Source: Protula sp. h YS-2021
Taxonomy: Eukaryota > Annelida > Polychaeta > Sabellida > Serpulidae
Direction: 5' to 3'
Assembly (NCBI GenBank): GCA_949752745.1
Contig: OX457026.1
Location: 70,807,091 to 70,871,090 of the forward strand
DNA length: 64,000 bases
Position 1 is the first letter of the stretch, and every line of letters starts with the position of its first letter. A program made the position numbers and the translations under genes. Shown one piece after another: positions 46,190 to 58,955 of the stretch. The notes beneath the pieces were generated by a model, which was not told the DNA's origin, searched no databases, and saw only the letters and a program-made list of their open reading frames with translations.

Positions 46190-47690
46190 TTGTACTGGTT
46201 TTTCCTGGCTATTCCTCTTTTTTTGGTGATTTGCCAACAATTCGCGGAAATATTGGCGAAAAAATTCTCTTAAAATGCTAACTGACACCTGCTACACGGC
46301 CTTTCTGTCTTAAAATTTTGACCATAAATAGCGTGCATTACTACGTACTTGGGTATTATTTTGTGCATGATTCGAAAAACAAATATTTAAGGAAATACGA
46401 TTTTTTGAAGTCAAATACTAACTGATACCAGTAACTGCCACCAGATATGAACATCGGTGGAAGTATTTGCGAACAACCAATTACTTACTAAAATCTTAAC
46501 TGATGTCATGGAGCTAGCTATACTGTCTAGAATTTTAGGTTTTGGCCATTGGACTTCAGTATCTACTTATGCAACAGATATAGCCTTACTGTCTTGAGGT
46601 TTTGGTTAAAGAAGAGGTCATTAGTACGTACTTGGCAGCGACGTTTTTGTGGAGTCCCAAAACGCTGGTCGAAATATTGACCTCCAAAGATCTTGCCCTA
46701 GAATTTCAGTGAAAACGTTCTAAATTTTTATTAAAAGTAGTGGGCATTCGTTTGTACTTGGCTGTTACTGGTTGTGGTGATTTGCAAAAAAACTGACGAA
46801 TATATACGCCAAAAACAATTTCTTATAAAGGTCATAACTGACGCCTGGCCAATAGCCTCAGTCTCGTGAAATTATGGTTAAATGTAGCGGCGGACATTAG
46901 TACTTACATGGCTATTACTTTGTTTTTTTATTCATCAAAAATGAGCAGAAGAAAGTTTTCAGTAAAATCTTAACTACAAAGGATATAGACTTGCTGTCTT
47001 GAACTTTCATTTGATAGTTTGATTGATTGATTGGTTTAAAGACAACAGCAACCCGTTAGGGTTATATTTTGTCTTATTCTGAAAATCTACGTTATTGAGT
47101 AGAATATGTTTTACAGTCAAACGTTCTTGACAATCGATACACTCTAGAGGAGCATCGCTTCTCAAAAGATGTATGTTTGCCCAATTCGAGCTCTGTGCAC
47201 AACTGTTGTGTCGCGAATATTGCCAAGAGCTAGCTGCTTTAGTTCAATATATTATTTAAAAGTAGAAGACATTAATATTTGCCTGGCTATTACTTTTATT
47301 TGATCAATATTTCTAAATATATATATCGTTTGAGGATTCTAGTTAAAACGTCTTTGATTCAGTTGATTGAAAGTAGGGCACAAGTGTCCATCTAGCCATC
47401 ATTTTTTCTCCGTTTAACAACAATAATGGAAAAACTGACAAAAAATCAACTTTTGTATTAAAATCTAAACTAATACCAGCAATGTTATCTTACAGTCTTT
47501 ACGTAAAGGTAAAGGTAACTGACCTACGTGGTTATTAGTTTTGAGACGATTTAATGGAAGCACCGGTGGAATATTGCCGATAAACCATTTTTGTATTAAA
47601 ATCTTGACCGACGCCAGTTTTACTGTTTTGAAATTTTAGTGAACAGTTGTGTGTCATAAATTCCGACATCAGTTTTAGTCAGCTCTGGCA
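46190..47690. repeat. Degenerate long-period tandem array
   Basis: A module recurs at roughly 130-170 bp spacing: TGG(C/G)TATTACTTT, then AAATATTG(G/A)CGAAAAA, then AACTGA(C/T)(G/A)CC, then CTGTCTT, then a GTGGGCATTAGTACGTACTT-like end. The CTATTAC starts lie near 46205, 46350, 46632, 46762, 46910, 47287 and 47540. Divergence is high, so the array is old. A tRNA- or gene-like part is not visible. Confidence 0.55.
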
Positions 47691-50600
47691 ATCTTGTATC
47701 AATTAAACTATAAAATGCAAATTAAATATTGATGCTTTTATGCCTCAGAACGTATGTATTTAAGTTTCACAGTGAAAAAGAAAACCCTCAAATCCGTTTC
47801 AGAGGTTCCGTTTTGCACGCTAATTTCCAAAGCAATATAAATGGCACATATAAAGCGATTGCATCATTTCTCATTTTATAGGGGGGTTGGGGAAGGAAAC
47901 ACAGAGACAGCCTTCTCGACAAATACAGGCACGCGTCAGAAAGACTTACGATGGCTCCCTTTGTAAATGTCCATTACGCTGTTTAGATGGACGGCAAACG
48001 ATCATGAGATTTGAAATATTTACACATGTAAATGGGATAATCTCATTCCTTACAATGTGATTTATACATTACTTTCTAGAATAGATTAATGGATTTTTTT
48101 TGATGAATCCTAAGTGGCTTGCGTTGTCATCAAGGTCCAGGAGAGAATGAAAAACTTCGGTGGTGTAATAGCTTCTGTTACAACTGTACTTCTCCAAATT
48201 CTTCAGTACAGTAAAACCTGTGTATTAAGGAACCTAACTGACTGAGCCTATTTGTCTGTAATGTGAAAGTGTTTCTAATGGACAAGTAGACGGTTTGTTT
48301 GAGGATAAAAAATAGTCAACCATAATAATACCTTTATCTCTCTGTCTGTTTCTCATACCACTTCATACAGTATGGAGAAGATATATAGTCAAGCTAAAAA
48401 CTGAAATAAACAAGTCGTCATATCTACAACGAATTGCTGAAAGCGAAAAAGTAGTACCAGACTATATTTATAAAAAACATTAACAAATTTTACACCCAGT
48501 TAACATAGTTAGCTGAGTATATTAGTAGACTGTAAGGAGTGCTCCGAAATTTTGCCATAGCACCAGTAATGTTTGAGCGATCAGAAATATTAATGTTTTG
48601 GTGTGATAAACTGAAATTGTCTTTTTTGACAAATTTTTTATCTTTAATTTTTGGTGAAGCTCCAAAATACGTAATAATTCTCAGAACAGTCCTGTTTGTA
48701 ACTGTTAGACATTATTTTAACTAAATAATAAAATTTCTGGCAAATTTTCTAAAAGGGACTCCCTTTTAAGGATAAAATTTCTTTTAAGGAAGTATTGAAA
48801 CATCTAAATTATTTAGGTATGTCCATTTTTATGAAAATAATAACTTTTTGATAGTGTTGTTTGTATCAACATAAATTTTACAAATAGTTGCACTGATTTC
48901 TTTGCTTCACATTGCTTTTTGTTGGATCATTTAATGAGTGTAAATGTGGGGACTTTTGTAAGCAATTCTCTGTTTATAAAATCTTTGTACATTATTGTAC
49001 CAGTTATATAGACCGAATCACTCTAGAAAGTTTTCTATAATTACAGACCATAGTTATAAGTTGCAACACTAAATAGGGCCCGAGCATTCTTTTTAATTTT
49101 CAAAATATACATTTATACATGGCTTAGTCAACACTTAGTATATAGAATTGCCCTACGATACCAAGACATATATGTTCACACTAAACACGAGTAATGTACT
49201 CTATGTAAGTCTATATATTGACTAAGTAGAATGGCAAATTCATGGGATTAATCTCTTCTTAGCGAACACCTCTATATAATGGACATTTCTGTCTGTTCGG
49301 TATTTTTAAACTATAAAAAGATTCACTCTTTTAATTAGAATTCTTGTATGAAAATGAAAAATTGTACCTTTGTCCACTAAACTATGCTATGTTATATTTT
49401 TTCCGAATTTCAAGCATTTTCGATATAGAGCAATCTTGCATATTGATTTTTTTAGTTTATTCGGAAATTTTAGATGTATCTCCTTAACTTTAAGTCTGCT
49501 AGAAAATTCGCTATAAACTGTGGTACACATTACAATTGAGAATCGTCTAACATACCATGTAATTTTAGTATTTTTATGTTAATGCTTTCTTATTTCTTAA
49601 TTTATTATACTTCACAAGTCAATACTATTTACTTGAAAATGTTAGGCTTTGTGCTTTCTTTTATGTTTAATACGAGTCAGCCAACCGATAGATGAGAAAC
49701 AGATCATTTTGAGAAGAAAAACTGTTGATGCTCCAACAAACACTTATTTATCATTTCTGAAGCAGACACTAAATATCGAAATATCGGCTGCTGTGTTTAA
49801 TAGACCCTAGGGTTGTGTGGGACATTTCAGAAACCGCGATAACTTAATGAGGGAAAACTCCTTTTCCTGTGTCTTTTGTATGAAAAAGAATATGTATATT
49901 TATTCTCACTTTTGTGAAAACTGCCCAGTTAATTTTAGAAAGCAAAACAGGACAAAAAATCGAGACGTTTTTGTTAAGAACAAAATTTGCATTGGTGGCA
50001 AAGATGTCAATTCAGACCATAGCTCTAAATTCTCTGCTTTCTGTACAGATATTCTGTACATTTACATTTACTGGGTGTAAAGATTTATATTAAGTTATTT
50101 TAAATATTAATTAGGTTTAGATAGCTTCATTGTGGAAATATTTACCATTTTCTTGATTGTAATCACTTGTGATAGTATTTTTGTTCTTTGTCCGTATATT
50201 TCCAGATAGCAAATGAATTGCTTATAATGATAAATCAAAACGAAAGTGTTAACCTTCCAAAGACTATGACACTACTGGCACGAAATTGAAAGATTTTGGA
50301 TGCCAATTCTATAATTCTAACATTTTTAGGTATATTTTCGATGGGTTAGTTGTACGTGTGATGTAAAATACACACTTCAGTATGATGTTTGCGATCTAGG
50401 AGAAACTAGGCTCTGAGTGTTTATTCACGGAAAATGTTGTACCGTTTCTTTGTACGCGCATTGGCAGATTCCTGGCAGATTTCTACCATCTCACGATCAA
50501 TAAAATTAATAGTTCTTTTCATAACATCAACAGATAACCTTCTGACTACGATACTGCCTTAGACATACAAGATGTTTATTCTCAAACTGTGTAACCAGAC

Positions 50601-51539
50601 ATGGCTTGGGCTTGTCTCTAAATAAAATAATATAACTGACTGGCTTTATATCCCAGCACTTAAAATTAAGTTTAAAGTTATCCATTTATCAACCAGAAAT
50701 ATCAATAGGACCGCAAGCAAGACATGACCATATATAATATAATATATAATAGCAAAGAACAATTACTCAGTAGAAAGCATTTGGCCTTTATTAATGTCAA
50801 TGAACTGTATAGCAGGCTACATACAGAGAAAAGTATTATAAAAACATGAATTGAGAAAGTTATAGAGTTTCTTAAAAAAAAGTGATGTGGTAAATTAATA
50901 ATGCCGCCAGCTTGATCCGATGATACATGCTGTTTTCATTCAGAAGAAAAACAAAAAGAACTAGGTTTTCATTATTTTCTGTTATTGCATTTTATGCCTC
51001 AAACTATTGCTGCGTGTTGTTATAACTTGATTTTTCTAAGGTCAGAAAATTTACTTTTTTCAGCTCCTGACACTGTAATTAAAATCACAAATACAATGTG
51101 CACAGCTTATGGTTTTAATACCACTCTCTCAATGTATATATTTTGCAGTAGTTTAGTTGATGTATTTTTAGCCAGTTGTGAACATTTTCAATACATTATT
51201 CGAAAATAATCTGTCTCGACAAAACGGCAGAATGCTTAGAATGTTCTGGCCTGATACTGGAAGCCAAATATGTTCAAATAAAACTACAGCGTTATAATAA
51301 TGTTCAAGCATTAAATAAGCATTTGAGACAAGTATTATTAAACCAAACCTCTTTAATAAAAAAGTTCGGTTAGAAAGTTCAGCCACTATCTGCGCTAGTT
51401 GTGTGCATTTTACTTGATATGAAGCCAATTTCTATCAAACATTTGTTTCTCGTTTGCAAACCGGAGAAACATAGAAAAGTCCTGGCACTTAGAAAATAGG
51501 ATCACTTAGTTAACATGTGCACTTTTTATGGAATCGTCA
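47691..51539. other. No gene seen
   Basis: 3.8 kb of strongly AT-rich DNA with only short unsupported frames. TACAGTAAAACCTGTGTATT near 48207 and AACACCTCTATATAATGGAC near 49264 recall pogo/Tigger-type terminal motifs, but no element can be delimited. Confidence 0.5.
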
Positions 51540-52200
51540 TGTCATGTTATTAGAAATATCATAAAGGGGGCTAAATGTGGTTACTGATAATAACCTTTGC
51601 AGTAAGTAAAAACGTGGAGAGTCAAAAAGAAATTAGCTGATTTATAACTATATGTTCAGTGTTTTGTTACCTATGTGATGTGGAAAGGAAGTGGGCTTAT
51701 TCTTAATGACAACAACCTATAGTTTTCTATTACCCATAGAACGGTTAGCGAAAGTTTATTTATTGATAATAGCTTATTCATTGTTTAGCTACTAAATAGA
51801 GATCTAAAATAAGTCACTTTATTGATAAAATTATGCAGTGTTCCTTTACTCATGAACGAATCAAGGATAAAAGAACTGATTAATAATAACTCATTTAGTA
51901 TTTTATTGGACATGGCTTATTGCTAACCCTTTGAAGTTTTTTTTGACCCAAAGAATGAGTGAAAGTATTTATTGCCCATGAGAATATCCTCGGCAAATGC
52001 ACCTATTGTGCTGGTTTTAAAGTGTTTTATCATCTGTAAGAGTGAAAGAGGATATTCTAATTGATTTTTACATAAGAAGTGTGCTATTACCCATGCGAAA
52101 ATCTAAAACAATTTGCTGATTGACAACAGCCAATGGTGTTACCCATGAGAGGATAATGAACGTGCATATACGAAACACTATCATAATGACAATAATTTTT
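51540..52200. repeat. Degenerate tandem array with TTACCCATGAGAA words
   Basis: TATTACCCATAGAAC, TTTATTGCCCATGAGAA, GCTATTACCCATGCGAA and GTGTTACCCATGAGAG alternate with TGATAATAACTTAT-like words at irregular 60-130 bp spacing. An old, decayed repeat array is inferred. Confidence 0.45.
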
Positions 52201-54759
52201 CATTGTTATTTACAAGAAAACGCAACTAACACGCATCTAGGAAGAAAGGCGGTCTCTTGACATTTGTGCACTTTGCATACATTTGTGTGTGCATGAAGTC
52301 CTTGTTTTGACAATATTTATTTTATCACACTACATATTAACACCTCAATGAATACTAACAGCATCATTCCAGTCACACAACAGTGTAATTTGAAAACATG
52401 GATGACTTTTTCTATTACGCTTAAGGGAAACAAAACAGTCTTTATGCAGAATTATTGCAATACAACCTAGGGTGTTGCAACATGAATCAGATGCTTCTTT
52501 GCAATGAAGCAAAGCGTTTGCTTCAAGTCCGAAATTTTATACAATTATTTCAGAAGAAAGAGGGCATGGTGTCGATTACGAGTTTTGGAAATTTGATATT
52601 TTAATATTTAAAGTGGTAGAAAGTTTAATGTTGTAGAAAATAACTGATTAATGTTGTCACTTGTAGCACTGGTTGCACGCCATCAATATGTATAATTAAC
52701 AAATTAAATGCTTTGATAAAAACACGTTCAAGTTGACAAAAGAAATAAAGGATTTTGCACCTATAAGGTTTGTGTAGTAAAAGTAGAAAAGGGAGAACAG
52801 CAGTTGCTGTTTTTACGTCATTGGTAAAACTCACTAAAAATCAAAACAAAACAAAACAAAAACAAAAAAAATATGCTAAACAAATAGCATCTTATAGCTA
52901 AGGAACCAACTCGAACCATTCTCCTCCAAGTGTGTGTACATTTGACGGCTGATGTTATTCTTTTAAAAGAGATGTGGTAGAAAACATACAGATATTCTGC
53001 AAACAACTAGATAGTAACTCGTTTGCATTATAAGTCAGAGAGCGTAAAGCTAATGGGATTCTGCCTGTAAATACGGTGCACACCTGTGGATATGTCTATG
53101 CTATTTTAATTGGCTTCACATTATGCAAAATGCACACTGGTTTTCTAAAAGCAAGGGTGACATATGATCGCAAGTGTTTATTGATCCTTTCCTGCAATTT
53201 GTTAGATCATATGAATAATGGTGGCAGTGGTTATAGACAAATGCAATTTAAATGAAATACGACCATTCTCTCAGTATTCGACAAAAAAGCATCTATGTTA
53301 TTGTGGGGCATTGCATTAAATCAACAACAAAGTATCTTAAGCGTTCGCGGATCACCATATTCTGTCAACTGTTTGACTTTTTACTGGATTATTTTATGTC
53401 TTTATGCTTTGGATTCCGTCACATGTTAATTGATATAATCAACCAGAATTCAAAGTGTTTTGAATTTTTTATACAATTAAAATTTTCAACCAACAAGAGC
53501 AGTATATAAATTACAAGATACTTATTAGCAATTCATTTGAGAAGGAACATTATAATTCTACATTATAGCTGAATGACTTTTGTTAATTTTTTTATTTGAT
53601 ATTGTAATGTGTGAAAAGTAGAGAAATAGAGATGAAAACGGTTTCTTAAATGTAATTGGTGTATTGGTTTGTTTACGAAATTTCGCAGCTTCATTTTCTT
53701 ATCTTGTTTCCTGATATGTTTGTTTAACATCGCATTCTATAGTCATTGTCTGAGATAAAATACGCTATTTTTAACATTTTTTTCTCTATTCAGTGTTTCG
53801 CCAATGTAAACAAAGGTAGTCTGTTAATGCAATTGTAAGACCGGCCCAATATTAGAAATTGTTCACTACATGAACCACAATACAAGAATCCATTCATTCG
53901 TATGTCCGGTAGAAGTTGTAACCTTTTTGTTCATATTGTTTTTATTGTTCACATATAAGCCTGTATTAATTCTATACATATTTCTATAACAAAAACACAT
54001 AAATGCCAGAAAAAATACTTTGTGATTATATTCAGAAACTGGATGTTTGAATAATACGTTGGTGCTAAACTAATAAAATTTTCAGTCAGTTTTCTTAGAA
54101 ATGCTCCTTAATAATCTAACTTTTTTCTGACAATAGCTAAGAACATAGCAATGAATGGCTGTGTATGGCAAAAAGTGATATAAAAAGCACAGATGTTAAT
54201 TATGAGAATTTACAATTTTTCCTATGTTCTGTTTTGTTAAACAAGAATTGGAAACGCGAACCAATCAATTGCATGTGCCGTTTACAAATTAACAACAACT
54301 GGAGTGCTCTTTTAGCATCTGTTACACTTTTGACTACAACACGTTACTTGTAAATTTGACAAAATAACCATACGTTTATTTAAAACAAAATTAAGTCCAT
54401 ATTTTATACCGCCATAAGACTTCGCAGTGAAGACAAGGTTGACCCTAACTTCTTACACATGTCGCTTGTTATATATACATATACATCGCTGCTCTCCCAA
54501 AACTTGCGCGTGATTGTGTGACAGCCATCTGAGGGCATTCTCCCACGACTACACCAAGTTCTTTCAACGCACTTTTTTTACTGTGGGAGATTTGTGAAAC
54601 CAATAAAAGCATAGACCATGACCACGTTCAAAACAGTGTGTTTTGAATCGTTCTTTCTCCCACTTGGCATTGAAAATACCAAATGGGGATGGATTGTCTT
54701 TAATTCTTCACCCATTTTTTCCCTCGCTCTTTTTATATTTATTTCTTTTTTCTGCCGAA
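52201..54759. other. No gene seen
   Basis: AT-rich DNA. Frames of 60-85 codons occur on both strands without recognisable domains. Confidence 0.5.
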
Positions 54760-55450
54760 TCGGTTTCCAGACATCTCCTCCAAGACCGCTGAAGCTAGAC
54801 CAACCAATCTTGGCACATGTGTGTAGGGTCATCTGAAGTGGTACAACTGATAAAAATTTTTGACCTTGACGTTACCGGTCAATGTCAAATGGCGAAAAAG
54901 GTCAATCGGTTTTCAGATATCTACTGCAAGGCCGTTGAAGCTAGAAAGGCCAAGCTTGGCACATATATAAAAACGACGTGATCTGAGGCATCAGTTAAAA
55001 ATTGTGACCTTGACCTTGATGGTCAAGGTCAAATCGTGAAAAACATGATTTGAGAAAAACAATAATTTATCTCGAAAACGGTAAGAGATAGAACAACTTT
55101 GGTATAACTTCCGGTGTCCTTGACCTCCAGATCACTTTCGAGCCCCAAACCGGAAGTTAGCCTTTGTCTCGAAAACGGTAAGAGATAGAGCAGTTTTTAC
55201 CTCATTTTCGACCTCCATCCCCTATACGACGATACGTAAGGTATAACTTCCGGTATCTTAGATCTCCAGATCACTTTCGAGCCATAAACCGGAAGTTGGC
55301 CTTTACCTCGAACGCGGTAAGAGATAAAGCAATCTGTTTCCAGACATCTCCTCCAAGACCGCTGAAGTTAGAGCAACCAAACAAGGCACATGTATGGAGG
55401 GTCGTTTGAAGTGGTGCACCTGATAAAATCTTTTGACCTTGACCTTACCG
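54760..55450 (+). repeat. TGACCTTGACC-rich dispersed repeat, several units
   Basis: A unit of about 140 bp starting TTTCCAGACATCTCCTCCAA and ending in TTTTGACCTTGAC occurs three times (about 54767, 54910 and 55340). Between them lies a second unit, present twice, with CTCGAAAACGGTAAGAGATA and a CTTCCGGT/AACCGGAAGTT pair. The last unit breaks off near 55450. A related block in opposite orientation lies at 62090-62930. It encodes no protein. Confidence 0.75.
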
Positions 55451-56070
55451 GTATAGTTGGTAGTATTTAGGAAGATGTTCTACATTCAGGCCTGTGAAAA
55501 TTATTAGCGAACAGCAATATCATCTATCTTCCGTTTTAAGTTATCATTCCAAGTGGGTCTAATTCGCTGTGCGAATTCCGGTCTAGTTTTTAAGTTGACG
55601 TCACGAAAAATAAAAAGCAACAAAAAATAGATAAAATAAATTAAAAGTCTGCATGTGTAATACCTACAAGAGTTTGTTACTGAAAGTGCATATTAATGCT
55701 TTTATTATTCATACAGAATGTGTTGTTTATTGTAATGGGGTCACGCAGTATTGACAAAATAAAAGCATCAGCACACGTGACGTATTTTCCTTTCTGCTCC
55801 TGCTCTTTAGATCCCAACCTAAACTTAAATTAACCGTTTGATTTTAAGGATTGAAAGGGTCTGCCCCAGTACCGCTAAAATGGACTAGATACATTTTAAT
55901 TGATTGAGATATACCCTATATTTGTTTTTAGATTTCCAAATCAGAGGAGATATCTGTTGTTCAGCCACATAGGTAATGTTTCATAATTATTGTCCCAGTT
56001 ATTGAATCAGGGAATTTTCAAATAAGGCAGAGATGTACAATATCCCATCATTAAGAAAGTTTTAGGAGCG
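55451..56070. other. No gene seen
   Basis: AT-rich sequence without supported features, between the dispersed repeat and the direct repeat flanking the RT relic. Confidence 0.45.
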
Positions 56071-56130
56071 ACTACTAATCAAACTGAGTCGTCAAAAGGA
56101 GCAGTTTTAACAGTCTCGGCCTAGTTGCCG
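56071..56130 (+). repeat. Direct repeat, copy 1, beside the RT relic
   Basis: ACTAATCAAACTGAGTCGTC through CTCGGCCTAGTTGCC matches 58081-58140 in the same orientation at most positions. The two copies frame the RT relic and could be terminal direct repeats of that element. Confidence 0.65.
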
Positions 56131-56449
56131 AGAAGTTGAAATGTTTGGGCATATGCCAAGTTTATATTACATCGCCGAAATATAAATATATCATGCATAT
56201 GGCAGAATGACGTAACAGTGCCGTACGCTTTAAGGGCTTAACTTAGCAAAGCACAACTTGACACTAGTGGAATCAAAAGTGCACCTACAATAACTGAATA
56301 GGACTGCTTTGTTATCTGTCCGTACAATGCTTTTTGCGGTTACACATCAGACGTTTCAACCATTCAATAGCTGACAAATTAATTGCAAATTCCTTAACAT
56401 TAATATGAGCATGGTTAAGTCAGATGGCATCCGTGGCCAAATGAATGTG

Positions 56450-58060
56450 GAGCCAGTCAGCAATAACATTGCAAAAGACGAGACCAGCATCGAACCAGAC
56501 ACACTGAAGTCGGAAACGATGTATGCGGATTCGGTCTCGACTCCATCCAGGAATAAAGAAGTGCCATTGAAATTACTGCATAAAACTTAGAGCATATGAA
56601 GATCTCTCCCGAGATCAGCTGTTGAACGGGTGCGATAGGAACGAAGTAACATAGACATTTTGTAAATAAACGACGCAAGAACGGTCTGACTGCATGGACA
56701 ACACGAGCTATCCAACTAAGCTTAATGATTAGAGACTGAAGGTCTCGTTTCGTGACCTTAGTGTCCAGTCCGACAGGGCAACTTTGACTGCACTTAACGT
56801 ATCAGTGGGAATGGATAGGGTTCCTGCTGCCGTATCTATGGTAACACCAAGAAATGTCCGGCGGTTGGTGGGTGAAACACATTTCTCTCAGCTGATTGCG
56901 AAACCCAGGGCTATCAGGCTGTGAATTAGATTCTGCATCGCGCCGTATGCCTCGTTTATGTTATCTGCTCAGATGAAACAATCATATACATCATGAAACA
57001 TAATATCACAATAATGCCCAAGCGGCGAAGTACCCTAAAGACACTCTACGTTAAGCGGTGGAAAATACCGACACTTAGCGATGCACCGAACGGTAGACGT
57101 GTGTCCACAAGGTAGGTATCATGAACTTCACCCTCAAAACGCCAACATAAGATCCGCCACTTTTTGGGGGCGGCCACTCAGCGAAAATTGCCTGTAGGTA
57201 GATTTGAGGTCAATTTTGACCATACATGAACCGTCTTTTACTATAGACACACCTGTATCAATAGAAAAAAAGTTTGTTTATGTACAGTTGTAAAGTCATT
57301 AACACATTTTGGTGGGCTGGGAAGACGTGAATCAGGCATATTGTATCTCCATCTTTCAGTACCGCTCCCAAAGGAGACACTATGTGTTTTGCGAGTCTTA
57401 AGTATGCGGTAACGACCTAATTCAAGTTTTTTTCGTATAGCACGATCTACTTATGTGCGGATTTTTTGTTACACTGAAAAGCTGCCTCAGGTACTGAGTG
57501 TCCGTCTATAATGTCAAACCCGTTCGTAATACTGTTAATCAGAAAGTTGCGGTTCGGATCATTAGCATGAAATTGTCTGCGGTTATCGATTTTATCAGTT
57601 GGAGGGCTGTTCTGACACAGATCTGTCATGCATTCTTGCGCTCCGGGTGAGTCTTAAAACAGCGAGGGCATACATGAGCGAAGGGACAAAATTCGCAACC
57701 ACAGCCTCTTATTAGATTGAAATTGCTGCAGATTTCTTTTCCGGATTGAGGATCGTTCGATATGTGGTTCCGTTTCCGTTGTGTGTACTTCTGGGTGTTG
57801 TAAGTGTACTGTGTTAAGATCAAGAAATCCATGAGGTCCTGATCTGAACCCCCCAGTGGAAGGCCTTCTCGAAAGTTTTTACGCGGTATGACGCGGCTAA
57901 TGGGGTATAGCGCACACATCTGGCCGTATCGTGCGTATGCCCGGATATGCGCGATTGTTGAGAATTCGTCCCTTTCAATTAGGACATCCTGAATCTTAAA
58001 CTGACCCCGTATCCACTGTGGCAGCGTCGTGTTTTCCGGGGCTAATTTTGCGCGAGGAAG
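56450..58060 (-). pseudogene. Decayed retrotransposon gag-RT, DIRS/Ngaro type
   Basis: Reading down the minus strand from 58030, a helical gag-like segment of about 100 residues ends in a CCCH-type finger (CSNFNL...CGCEFCPFAHVCPRC, about 57735-57665) followed by FKTHPER. RT blocks follow in changing frames: SPLGAVLKDGD (about 57375-57340), MVKIDLKSTYRQFSL (about 57220-57175), VDTRLPFGASLSVGIF (about 57110-57065), a worn catalytic-aspartate segment near 56990, then TFLGVTIDTA near 56850. A gag finger directly upstream of RT and these motif forms are typical of tyrosine-recombinase retrotransposons; a non-DIRS family is possible. Stops and frameshifts show it is dead. RNase H and recombinase are not recognisable. 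Confidence 0.7.
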
Positions 58061-58080
58061 TCACCCCCAAATGTCAACAC

Positions 58081-58140
58081 AACTAATCAGACTAACTCGT
58101 CAATAGGACCACTTTTAATAGTCTCGGTCTAGCTGCCTGA
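58081..58140 (+). repeat. Direct repeat, copy 2, beside the RT relic
   Basis: It matches 56071-56130 (AACTAATCAGACTAACTCGT through GTCTCGGTCTAGCTGCC), with about one difference per six bases. Confidence 0.65.
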
Positions 58141-58356
58141 ATTATATGGAATCCAATAAATGGAACAACTCCGGAATGCAGACCATTTTAGTTTAGTCCC
58201 ACTCCTGATCCTACCTCTGGGTCCCAGTGTCTATCTAAATGAAAAATCACATTTGCCACGCCTTTGAGTAAAAAGAAGCATTGCGAAATATGTGTAGTTG
58301 TGGCAAATATAAAACAAGGACAGAGCTTGTGTTGAGAAGTTTCCTCTTATCAATAT

Positions 58357-58740
58357 TTAACACTTGACAAGCCTTTGGTACCTTTTTTCTTGACAGTGAA
58401 CGGACTTCCTGTGTGATTTACTCAGCTGACACTACGGGCCCTAGGGCTACCAAACTTGAGACTTAGGTAGAACTTGATGTGAACGTGTGCATGACACTTT
58501 TTATTTCTCCTTCGATTTCGTTGTCTTGTTTAAAACTCCATGTGAAAAGAGTGTATTTTTAGCAAGTAAATGTAGAGCATTTGTCGCGCAACACAGTTGC
58601 TCAGCTTTGTGCGAGCTCTCACTGCGTAAATAGATAACACGGCGTGTGCCTGATCAGTCAATAAAACCTGAAGTCAACAAAAACTAAACACTACTCGGCT
58701 TATAAGATGTATTCAAGCTGTGTTGTTTGCTAATATATTT
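58357..58740 (+). mobile_element. AACACTTGACA-family repeat, copy 2, truncated
   Basis: It follows 26327-26740 from TTAACACTTGACAAGCCTTTGG to GTTGTTTGC with substitutions and a few indels, then breaks off where the C-rich inverted repeat begins. Confidence 0.8.
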
Positions 58741-58782
58741 AGCTGGTATTAAGTTAGCAATCTATGGAGTTTTTTCTTAACA

Positions 58783-58905
58783 GTGGTCCGATTTTTTTGA
58801 ATGTAGGAACAGACCCCCCCCCCCCGGGCCAGACCCCCCCGGACCAGACCCCCCCCCCTTTTTTGGTAGGAACAGACCCCCCCAGGAACAGACCCCGCCC
58901 CCATT

Positions 58906-58955
<50 letters not shown>

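Noticed and set aside
48207..49420. A pogo/Tigger transposon between CAGTAAAACC-like and CCTCTATATAATGGAC-like words
   Set aside because: The two words are not clear inverted partners and no transposase trace lies between them.
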